Source: an uncultured Clostridium sp. (GTDB lineage Bacteria > Bacillota > Clostridia > TANB77 > CAG-508). From it: DNA of 11,972 nucleotides. The first letter of the stretch is position 1. Every line of letters starts with the position of its first letter. This document shows positions 1-5,410 of the stretch, piece by piece. The notes under the pieces are model-generated. The model saw nothing but the letters and a program-made list of their open reading frames with translations, had not been told where the DNA came from and searched no databases. Position numbers and translations under genes: made by a program. The stretch is taken from positions 1-11,972 of the forward strand of contig CAMMMI010000052.1 in assembly GCA_946497905.1 (NCBI GenBank), in the 5' to 3' direction.

Positions 1-59
1 AAGTTAGCTCAATGGATAGAGACATTATTAAAAAAATTTCATGTCTTTATCCTGAACTT
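1..59 (+). other. tRNA D-arm-like fragment overlapping a long hairpin
   Basis: Bases 4-21 (TTAGCTCAATGGATAGAG) match the box A/D-arm consensus of a bacterial tRNA. No anticodon arm, T arm or CCA end follows, so this is not an intact tRNA gene. The same bases form a hairpin: 14-25 (GGATAGAGACAT) pairs with 41-52 (ATGTCTTTATCC) over 12 positions with one G-U pair and a 15-nt loop. Outer bases 1-5 and 55-59 can also pair. A short T-run follows (58-62), so it could instead be the end of a terminator for a gene left of the window. The window edge prevents a decision. Confidence 0.35.
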
Positions 60-121
60 TTAATCTTCAGTATTTTTTAATATATTTATATATACACTTA
101 AATTTAGCTATTAATAAAATG

Positions 122-150
122 TTGAAAAAGCAAATTGTATATAGTATAAT
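122..150 (+). promoter_or_regulatory. promoter of the thioesterase gene
   Basis: A TTGAAA -35 box (122-127) and a perfect TATAAT -10 box (145-150) are separated by 17 bp, a near-consensus housekeeping sigma promoter. Transcription would start near 157, giving a leader of about 65 nt to the ATG at 221. Only the thioesterase gene follows before a terminator at 704-748, so the transcript is probably monocistronic. Confidence 0.75.
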
Positions 151-220
151 GTGAATATAAAAATAGAAAAAATATTTTTATTAATTTATCTTAAAAAAAT
201 TTTATACAAGGAGTCGACTT

Positions 221-640
221 ATGAATACTAATATTTATGAAAGAAAAATCAATTATTATGAAACTGACAGGATGGGTGTTGTACACCATTCTAATTATAT
301 ACGATATTTAGAAGAAGCTCGTTGTTTCTTTTTAGGTAATGAAGGAATGCCTTTTTCAGATTTTGAAAACCAAAATATAACTATTCCAGTATTAAATGTA
401 AATTGTGCATACAAACATCACGTTACTTTTGGAGATACTTTATTAATTACAGTATATGTAAAAGAATATTCAGGGGTTAGATTAACAATTAGTTATGATG
501 TAGTAGATAAAGCTACTGGCAATACTGTAATTGTAGCTGAAACTAAACATTGTTTTACTAATAAAAATTTAAAACCTATTAATTTAAAAAAAGCTAATTT
601 AGAATTTCATAATAAATTTGAGAAACTAAAAATTAATTAA
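221..640 (+). CDS. acyl-CoA thioesterase, 4HBT (YbgC-like) hotdog family
   Basis: This 139-residue protein has the length and signature of single-hotdog 4-hydroxybenzoyl-CoA thioesterase/YbgC-type enzymes, which hydrolyse acyl-CoA thioesters in the cytoplasm. The N-terminal motif YYETDRMGVVHHSNYIRYLEEAR-type block (residues 12-34) carries the catalytic-type Asp (D16) and the GVVHHSNY helix start (19-26). The rest is the expected beta-sheet (about 55-115). The start is fixed by AAGGAG at 208-213, 7 nt before the ATG. It has its own promoter and terminator and no functional partner beside it. The acyl substrate cannot be read from the sequence: YbgC-like enzymes act on short-chain or aryl acyl-CoAs, and some relatives act on acyl-ACP. 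The family assignment is secure; the physiological role is not. Confidence 0.88.
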   Translation: MNTNIYERKINYYETDRMGVVHHSNYIRYLEEARCFFLGNEGMPFSDFENQNITIPVLNVNCAYKHHVTFGDTLLITVYVKEYSGVRLTISYDVVDKATGNTVIVAETKHCFTNKNLKPINLKKANLEFHNKFEKLKIN

Positions 641-703
641 AACCATCAAAATGAACATAATCAAAATTTTTAACATTTCAAATAACTGATATTACTCATG
701 TTT

Positions 704-748
704 ATTGTTGTGATACAAGAAAATTGATTTTTTTCATATCACAACAAT
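704..748 (+). terminator. intrinsic terminator after the thioesterase gene
   Basis: Bases 704-715 (ATTGTTGTGATA) pair perfectly with 737-748 (TATCACAACAAT). An inner GAAAA/TTTTC pairing (719-723 with 731-735) can extend the structure. A T-rich tail (748-756, TTATTTTTG) follows on the + strand. No comparable T-run lies on the - strand side, so it probably serves the thioesterase rather than convergent truA. Confidence 0.7.
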
Positions 749-804
749 TATTTTTGTTAGAAAAATTTTTGATTTTTTTGAATATAAAGAGAATGTAAAA
801 TATA

Positions 805-1543
805 TTAATATTCAACTTTTAACAAATATAGCCCTTGAGGAGGCAATGTTTTTCCCGCATTTTTTCTGTCCTTTGATTCTATAATATTTTTAATATTTTG
901 GGGTTCTATCTTCCCTATACCTACTTCCACTAAAGTTCCTACTATGATTCTTACCATATTATATAAAAATCCACTTCCTGTTAATTCTATATAAATTCTA
1001 TCATTTTCTTTTTCTAGAACTTCTGCTTTATAAATAGTTCTAACACTACTTTTACTACTTGTACCACTTGCCTTAAAAGCTTTAAAATCATGTTCACCTT
1101 CAAAATATTTTACTGCTTCTTGCATTTTCTTTACATCTAATTTTTCTTTTATACAAGTTTCTAAATTCCTATAAATTGCTGTTCCATATTTAGAATTATT
1201 TATAACATATCTATATGTTTTCTTTTTACATGACAATCTACTATGGAATTTTTCGTCTACTTCTTCTGCTGATTTTATAATAATAGATTTTTTTAAATTG
1301 CTGTTTATTGCAATAGCAAATTTTTCAATAGGTATAGTAGAATTAGTCTTAAAGTTTGCTACTTGACCGTATAGCATGTACACCCGCATCTGTTCTTCCT
1401 GAAGCCATTAATTCCACCTTTTCTTTTGTTATTTGTTCTATTGCTTTTTCTATTGTTCCCTGTATATTAAGTTTATTAGGTTGTTTTTGCCAGCCATTAA
1501 ATTCTTTTCCATCATATTCTATTATTAATTTTATATTTCTCAT
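805..1543 (-). pseudogene. truA: tRNA pseudouridine synthase A, frameshifted
   Basis: TruA converts uridines 38-40 in tRNA anticodon arms to pseudouridine. The gene is split over two frames. The 5' part (1543 down to about 1370) encodes the N-terminal domain up to ASGRTDAGVHAI, with the catalytic Asp at residue 52. The 3' part resumes in another frame with GQVANFKT and continues through the conserved CKKKTYRYVI, GEHDFKAFKASG and GSGFLYNMVRIIVGTLVEVG blocks to PPQGLYLLKVEY. Removing the C of the coding strand at + position 1369 restores HAIGQVANF and a full-length protein of about 245 residues. The start at 1543 is preferred over an in-frame ATG at 1564 because AGGAGAGG (1554-1561) overlaps the latter and sits 10 nt before the former. 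Neither fragment alone would be active: the 3' one lacks the Asp and has no ribosome site. A sequencing error is equally possible. Confidence 0.9.
1366..1374 (-). other. truA: frameshift point in truA (extra C at 1369)
   Basis: The coding strand reads GCT ATA C GGT CAA here. In the 5' frame this gives Ala-Ile-Arg(CGG) and soon a stop; deleting the single C (opposite + base G1369) gives Ala-Ile-Gly-Gln, the expected TruA sequence. The out-of-frame CGG is the only CGG codon I could find when scanning all genes here. No slippery heptamer or stimulatory structure is apparent, so a point insertion or assembly error is more likely than programmed recoding. Confidence 0.85.
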
Positions 1544-1586
1544 TTTTATAAATCCTCTCCTCATTTATCTGCGTATAATAGTTAAT

Positions 1587-1592
1587 ATTATA
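1587..1592 (-). promoter_or_regulatory. candidate -10 box of truA
   Basis: On the - strand TATAAT lies 43 nt upstream of the truA ATG and directly abuts the intergenic repeat that starts at 1593. The matching -35 position (about 1610-1615) falls inside the repeat's palindrome and is a poor hexamer (AATTTT). The -10 is convincing by itself, but the promoter as a whole is only tentative. If real, the repeat supplies its upstream half. Confidence 0.4.
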
Positions 1593-1746
1593 CCAAATTT
1601 TACTTTAGTAAAATTTGTATGCATTCGCTAGATCAAAGCGATTTTCTTGAATAGGAAACAATATGAAACTTTAAGTTACTTAGCTACAAAGTGAAAATAA
1701 ACAATTTTTATTTTCAAAAAAAATCCTGATTTTTTCTATTCAAGAA
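1593..1746. repeat. intergenic repeat copy 1: module A plus module B
   Basis: Module A (1593-1658) opens with a 24-bp palindrome (1594-1617: CAAATTTTACT, TT, AGTAAAATTTG) and ends in TTCTTGAATAGGAAA. It matches 5191-5256 at 60 of 66 positions in the same orientation. Module B (1652-1714) matches the reverse complement of 5303-5365 at 61 of 63 positions. Module B is bounded in this copy by an inverted repeat, TTCTTGAATAGGAAA (1644-1658) and TTTTCTATTCAAGAA (1732-1746), with one mismatch. The copy lies between the cdaA terminator and truA. No ORF is present and no target-site duplication is obvious. Confidence 0.9.
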
Positions 1747-1751
1747 AAATA

Positions 1752-1776
1752 CCCATTTAGGAATATTCTAAATGGG
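1752..1776 (-). terminator. bidirectional terminator after cdaA
   Basis: A perfect 9-bp stem, CCCATTTAG (1752-1760) with CTAAATGGG (1768-1776), has a 7-nt loop and T-runs on both sides: TATTTTT when read on the - strand and ATTTTTAT on the + strand. It lies 10 nt past the cdaA stop codon and would separate cdaA transcription from truA. It directly abuts the intergenic repeat. Confidence 0.8.
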
Positions 1777-1786
1777 ATTTTTATAA

Positions 1787-2734
1787 TTATTTATTTGTTT
1801 CTTCTTTTATTTCTTCCTTTTCATCTTTCTTTTCTTTTTTCAATTTTTGTCTTAATTCTTTTAATCTATTTTTTCTCTCTTTTTTCTCAACTGCAAATCT
1901 TTTTGTTACAACATTACTAATTAGTATCTTTTTTAATACATCTTCTCTTAAGTCTGCAATTAATGTACCATCTTTTGCAACTGATATTTTACCAGTTTCT
2001 TCTGATACAACTACAACTATACTGTCAGATTCTTTAGATATTCCAATAGCTGCTCTATGTCTTGTTCCTAGTTCTTTTGCTATATCTTTATCATCTGCTA
2101 ATGGCAATACACATGCTGCTGCTGCTATTTTATTACCTGATATTACAACTGCACCATCATGTAATGGTGTTTTAGGTTCAAATATATTTACTAGTAATTG
2201 TGGTGAAACATCTGCATTCATTGGTATTCCACCTGCTATGATATCTTGTATTTTTATATCTCTTTCTATAACAATTAAAGCTCCTGTTTTTGCTTTTGAT
2301 AACTCTGTTGCTGCAATTACAATTTTATACATATCTTCTTTTGTTTTTGTAGATATATCTTTGTCTATTCCAAAAAATTTAGTAAATTTATTTGTTCCTA
2401 ATTGCTCTAGTCCTCTTCTCAACTCTGGTTGGAATATAACAATTATTGCAACCACTCCTAAATTCATTATTCCTGTTAATATCCAATTTAATATCTTTAA
2501 ATTTAGCAATCCACTTATCCATGTAACTATAATAAAAAGTGCTATTCCTTTAATTAATTGCCATGCTCTTGAACCTTTTACAGCTTTAAAAAACATATAT
2601 ACTAAAAATATTACTATTGCTATATCTAATATTAAAGTTATTAATTCAAATGGATTTTCTTGTAATGACTTTATATATGTCAATATATTATCTCTATAAA
2701 AATTTTCCCAATTCATTCCTAAATTTATTACCAT
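1787..2734 (-). CDS. cdaA: diadenylate cyclase CdaA (membrane c-di-AMP synthase)
   Basis: The 315-residue protein joins two ATP molecules into cyclic di-AMP, the messenger that controls potassium, osmolyte and cell-wall homeostasis in Gram-positive bacteria. Three membrane segments occupy about residues 30-50, 60-77 and 82-101, followed by the FQPELRRGLEQLG linker typical of CdaA. The DisA_N/DAC domain follows, with the catalytic DGA motif (193-195, in LHDGAVVI) and the GTRHRAA motif (223-229). A strongly charged Lys/Glu tail (about 280-315) looks helical or coiled. GAGGAG 6 nt before the ATG fixes the start; the internal ATG at residue 7 has no comparable site. In most relatives cdaA is followed by cdaR and glmM. 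Here a terminator follows at once, and the partner in the transcript is a tiny membrane protein upstream. Function is very secure. Confidence 0.96.
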   Translation of the reverse strand: MVINLGMNWENFYRDNILTYIKSLQENPFELITLILDIAIVIFLVYMFFKAVKGSRAWQLIKGIALFIIVTWISGLLNLKILNWILTGIMNLGVVAIIVIFQPELRRGLEQLGTNKFTKFFGIDKDISTKTKEDMYKIVIAATELSKAKTGALIVIERDIKIQDIIAGGIPMNADVSPQLLVNIFEPKTPLHDGAVVISGNKIAAAACVLPLADDKDIAKELGTRHRAAIGISKESDSIVVVVSEETGKISVAKDGTLIADLREDVLKKILISNVVTKRFAVEKKERKNRLKELRQKLKKEKKDEKEEIKEETNK

Positions 2735-2775
2735 TTGTTACTCCTCTTTATTCATGATATGTTTGTTATAATTTA

Positions 2776-2928
2776 TTATCCTAATAACGCATATATGAAT
2801 GATGCACCAGTTGCTATTACCATTAATAGTGCTAATATTCCTGCCATTACTTTTATGAATATTTGTCCTTTATCATATTTTCTTTTTTCCTTATTAATCT
2901 CTTTATTTATTTCTTTATTTTTTCTCAT
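2776..2928 (-). CDS. 50-residue single-pass membrane protein upstream of cdaA
   Basis: This short gene reads MRKNKEINKEINKEKRKYDK, then GQIFIKVMAGILALLMVIAT, then GASFIYALLG and two stop codons. The first 20 residues are very rich in Lys, Glu and Asn; residues 22-49 form one hydrophobic helix, so a cytoplasmic N-terminus and one membrane span are predicted. A ribosome site (GAAAGGATCTGAGG on the coding strand) precedes the ATG, a near-consensus promoter lies at 2961-2988, and cdaA starts 41 nt after the stop, so the two genes should be co-transcribed. I do not recognise the family with certainty; short proteins of this shape are common in Firmicutes. A role linked to CdaA in the membrane is inference from position only. 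Confidence 0.72.
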   Translation of the reverse strand: MRKNKEINKEINKEKRKYDKGQIFIKVMAGILALLMVIATGASFIYALLG

Positions 2929-2960
2929 TTACCTCAGATCCTTTCTAAAATCTCTACTAT

Positions 2961-2988
2961 ATTATAACACATTTATTAAAAATTTCAA
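2961..2988 (-). promoter_or_regulatory. promoter of the small-membrane-protein/cdaA operon
   Basis: On the - strand TTGAAA (2988-2983) and TATAAT (2966-2961) are separated by 16 bp. Transcription would start around 2954, giving a leader of about 26 nt to the ATG at 2928. This is one of the strongest promoter matches in the window. Confidence 0.75.
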
Positions 2989-3080
2989 ATGTTTTTTATT
3001 GGTTTTTCTAATCATAATTTACAATTGCTATACTATACCTGATACAGCTAGTAATTGTAACTTCAGTCTACGCAATATTG

Positions 3081-4397
3081 CTATAAATTGCCATTATATA
3101 CTACACCTAAAAGCATTGGTTTTTGTTCAACATTTTTATCTGAAATATTAATTATCTTTTCCAATTCTATTATTGCATTATTTAACTTCTCTCTATCATC
3201 AGAATGAATATAACCTAATATTTCTTTCTCTTTTACTTTATCACAAACTTTTTTATTTAAAACAATACCAACCCTTGGATTTATTCTATCCTCTTTTTTT
3301 ATTCTTCCTGCACCTAAATAGCATGCTAATTTTCCTACTTCTTTAGCATTTATTTTTGTAACATATCCACTTTTTTTTGCATATACTGGTTCTATATATT
3401 TTGCTTTTTCAAATTTTGATGTATTTTCTATATATGAAATATCTCCACCTTGATTTTCTACAAGTTCTATAAATTTATTATATGCTTTTCCATTTTTTAT
3501 ATTTTCTAATAATTTTTCACTGCTTTCTGAAAAACTATTTGCCTCTCCTGCTCTTAATAACATATGATGTCCCATTTGCAATACAATTTCTTCTAAATCT
3601 TTTATTTTTTCTCCTTTTAAAAAGTTTATTGCTTCTATAACTTCTAAAGTATTGCCAACTGCATACCCTAAAGGTTCATCCATATTTGTTAATAGACAAA
3701 CTGTCTTTCTTCCTACTTTTTCCCCTATGTCTACCATTTGCATTGCTAGCTTTTCAGCATTTTCTTTATTTTCCATAAAAGCTCCGCTTCCAACTGTAAC
3801 ATCTAATACTATTTCTTTTGCTCCACTTGCAATTTTTTTACTCATGATACTTGAAGCTATTAATGGTATGCTTTCTACACATGCAATACTATCACGTAAT
3901 GCATATATTTTTTTGTCTGCTGGTGCTAAGTTTAATGTCTGTGAAATGATACTTATACCTATTTTATCCACATTTTGTACAAATTTGTTGATATCTATAT
4001 TTGTTTGGTATCTTGGAATAGATTCTAACTTGTCGATTGTTCCTCCTGTAAATCCTAATCCTCTTCCTGACATCTTTGCTACTGGTATTCCTAGTGATGC
4101 AATTAGTGGAAGTAATACTAAAGAAACTTTATCTCCTACTCCCCCTGTTGAGTGTTTATCTATTATTGGCTTTTTTAGTACTGATAAATCTAAAATTTCT
4201 CCTGAATGTGCCATAGCTAATGTTAAGTCTGCTGTTTCTTTATTTGTCATACCATTTAAATAAATTGCCATTATTAAACTTGCCATTTGGTAATCTGCTA
4301 TATTATTATTTGTATATTCTTTTATAAAATATTCTATTTCTTCTTTTGTCAATTCTTTTTTATCTCTCTTTTTTTCGATTATATCTAGTATGTTCAT
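3081..4397 (-). CDS. pdp: pyrimidine-nucleoside (thymidine) phosphorylase
   Basis: This 438-residue cytoplasmic enzyme catalyses phosphorolysis of thymidine/uridine to the base and (deoxy)ribose-1-phosphate in pyrimidine salvage. The length is the family's usual one (about 433-440). Visible signatures are the phosphate-binding DKHSTGGVGDK (80-90), the family signature SGRGLGFTGGTIDKLES (110-126), and the pyrimidine-binding residues R168, S183 and K187 in LRDSIACVESIPLIASSIMSKK. The C-terminal domain with KSGYVTKINA and GAGRIKKEDRINPRVGI is intact. AAAGGAGG before the ATG is the strongest ribosome site in the window. It starts 23 nt after the rnhB stop, so it is probably translated from an rnhB-pdp transcript. 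Sequence alone does not separate broad-specificity Pdp from thymidine-specific DeoA; Pdp is favoured for a Gram-positive. No other deo or nup genes are adjacent. Confidence 0.93.
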   Translation of the reverse strand: MNILDIIEKKRDKKELTKEEIEYFIKEYTNNNIADYQMASLIMAIYLNGMTNKETADLTLAMAHSGEILDLSVLKKPIIDKHSTGGVGDKVSLVLLPLIASLGIPVAKMSGRGLGFTGGTIDKLESIPRYQTNIDINKFVQNVDKIGISIISQTLNLAPADKKIYALRDSIACVESIPLIASSIMSKKIASGAKEIVLDVTVGSGAFMENKENAEKLAMQMVDIGEKVGRKTVCLLTNMDEPLGYAVGNTLEVIEAINFLKGEKIKDLEEIVLQMGHHMLLRAGEANSFSESSEKLLENIKNGKAYNKFIELVENQGGDISYIENTSKFEKAKYIEPVYAKKSGYVTKINAKEVGKLACYLGAGRIKKEDRINPRVGIVLNKKVCDKVKEKEILGYIHSDDREKLNNAIIELEKIINISDKNVEQKPMLLGVVYNGNL

Positions 4398-4420
4398 TAA
4401 CTTACTCCTCCTTTACAGAT

Positions 4421-5047
4421 TTATACATAGTTTTTTGTAAAACTTTTTCTATGTATTGGACATAATCCGTATTCTTTAATTGCAGCAATATGTTTTGCTG
4501 TTCCATATCCCTTGTGATTTATGAATCCATATTGAGGGTATATTTCGTCATATTCTCTCATTATTCTATCCCTTGTTACTTTAGCTATAATAGAAGCTGC
4601 CGCTATGTTATAACATTTAGCGTCTCCTTTTATTATTGACTCATAAGGTATTCCTCTAGTATCTATATGTTCTAATGCATCTATTATAATAAGTTCTGGT
4701 TTTATGTCTAAACCATCTACTACTTCTGTTACTCCTCTTTTAGTAGCATTTAATATATTTATATCATCTATAACATCATGTCCTATAATTGCAACAGAAT
4801 AACTTGTAGCTTCTTCTAATATTAAATCATATAATTTTTCTCTCTTTTTTTCTGATACTTTTTTTGAGTCATTTACCCCTTCTATCATTGAATTTTCTGG
4901 CATTATAACTCCTGCAACTACTACTGGCCCTGCTAGTGGTCCTCTTCCTGCTTCGTCTATTCCACATATATTTTTAAATCCTTTTTTATATAAATCTTTT
5001 TCTATTAATTTTAAATTTGTTAGTCTTTCTAATTCTTTTTCTTTCAT
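4421..5047 (-). CDS. rnhB: ribonuclease HII
   Basis: The 208-residue enzyme cleaves the RNA strand of RNA:DNA hybrids and nicks at single misincorporated ribonucleotides in DNA. The conserved ICGIDEAGRGPLAGPVV block (27-43) contains catalytic D31 and E32; D123 (LIIIDAL) and D142 (KGDAK) complete the likely DEDD metal site. NDSKKVSEKKRE (59-70), AAASIIAKVTRDR (149-161) and the C-terminal GYGTAKH, with HRKSF further on, are all typical. The start is supported by AAAGGA upstream and by normal family length, with a short N-terminal extension before the domain. A TATAAT box on the - strand (5088-5083) gives a possible promoter with a poor -35. pdp follows after 23 nt. A GC-rich hairpin and repeat copy 2 lie upstream. 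Confidence 0.95.
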   Translation of the reverse strand: MKEKELERLTNLKLIEKDLYKKGFKNICGIDEAGRGPLAGPVVVAGVIMPENSMIEGVNDSKKVSEKKREKLYDLILEEATSYSVAIIGHDVIDDINILNATKRGVTEVVDGLDIKPELIIIDALEHIDTRGIPYESIIKGDAKCYNIAAASIIAKVTRDRIMREYDEIYPQYGFINHKGYGTAKHIAAIKEYGLCPIHRKSFTKNYV

Positions 5048-5082
5048 TTAATATCAATCCTTTCAAATTTCATATGCTTCTA

Positions 5083-5088
5083 ATTATA
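5083..5088 (-). promoter_or_regulatory. candidate -10 box of the rnhB-pdp operon
   Basis: TATAAT on the - strand lies 35 nt upstream of the rnhB ATG. No good -35 hexamer is found at 15-18 bp (the best is TGTTTA), so this is a tentative promoter. It lies between rnhB and the GC-rich hairpin at 5121-5185. Confidence 0.35.
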
Positions 5089-5120
5089 TAGATTCTCTAT
5101 GTTAAACATTTTATATATCA

Positions 5121-5185
5121 GAACAATAGCGGGCCTTTTGAACATTTTTTCTGTTTATAACATTTCAAAGCCCGCGTCATTGTTC
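5121..5185. repeat. GC-rich imperfect inverted repeat upstream of rnhB
   Basis: Three stem segments stack: GAACAAT/ATTGTTC (5121-5127 with 5179-5185), GCGGGC/GCCCGC (5129-5134 with 5170-5175) and TTTGAA/TTCAAA (5137-5142 with 5164-5169). Together they give 19 pairs with small internal loops and a 21-nt apical loop. The GC-rich core stands out from the AT-rich surroundings. Neither strand shows a T-run after the stem, so it is not a standard terminator. It ends 5 nt before repeat copy 2 and has no counterpart at copy 1. Confidence 0.8.
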
Positions 5186-5190
5186 GTGCG

Positions 5191-5365
5191 CCAAATTTTA
5201 CTTTAGTAAAATTTGTGTGCATTTGTTAGAGCGAAGCGATGTTCTTGAATAGGAAAACTCGATTTTTCCTATTCAATGAAAAATCAGCATGACTTTCTTT
5301 TTAAAATAAAAATTGTTTATTTTCACTTTGTGCCTAAGTAACTTAAAGTTTCATATTGTTTCCTA
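5191..5365. repeat. intergenic repeat copy 2: module A with module B inverted
   Basis: Module A (5191-5256) repeats 1593-1658 in the same orientation, including the identical 24-bp palindrome (5192-5215). It is followed by a perfect 13-bp hairpin, TTGAATAGGAAAA (5245-5257) with TTTTCCTATTCAA (5264-5276) and loop CTCGAT, then a spacer. Module B (5303-5365) follows in the opposite orientation to copy 1 and ends in TTTCCTA, a remnant of the bounding inverted repeat. The copy lies between the prepilin terminator and the rnhB hairpin. Nothing in it is coding. Confidence 0.9.
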
Positions 5366-5378
5366 ATATATAACAAAA

Positions 5379-5402
5379 GGGCACATACTTTTGTATGTAA
5401 CC
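5379..5402 (-). terminator. terminator of the prepilin-like gene
   Basis: On the - strand GGTTACATAC (5402-5393) pairs with GTATGTGCCC (5388-5379): a perfect 6-bp core around an AAAA loop and weaker outer pairs. CCTTTTGTTA follows. It begins 9 nt after the stop codon. Confidence 0.7.
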
Positions 5403-5410
5403 TTATATAT

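Noticed and set aside
3019..3060. 8-bp inverted repeat TTACAATT/AATTGTAA after pdp, considered as a terminator
   Set aside because: The stem is AT-only with a 26-nt loop, and neither strand has a following T-run. No convincing pdp terminator was found.
2735..3151. A 138-codon open frame on the + strand across the cdaA upstream region
   Set aside because: It overlaps the small membrane protein gene, the cdaA operon promoter and the 3' end of pdp. The sequence is low-complexity Ile/Phe/Leu without motifs.
3652..4263. A 203-codon open frame on the + strand opposite pdp
   Set aside because: It is antisense to a fully motif-supported phosphorylase, has no family features and no good ribosome site. 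It is a shadow of the real gene.
1593..5365. CRISPR array or IS element spanning the two intergenic repeats
   Set aside because: Only two copies 3.6 kb apart are present, separated by ordinary housekeeping genes with no transposase or regularly spaced units.
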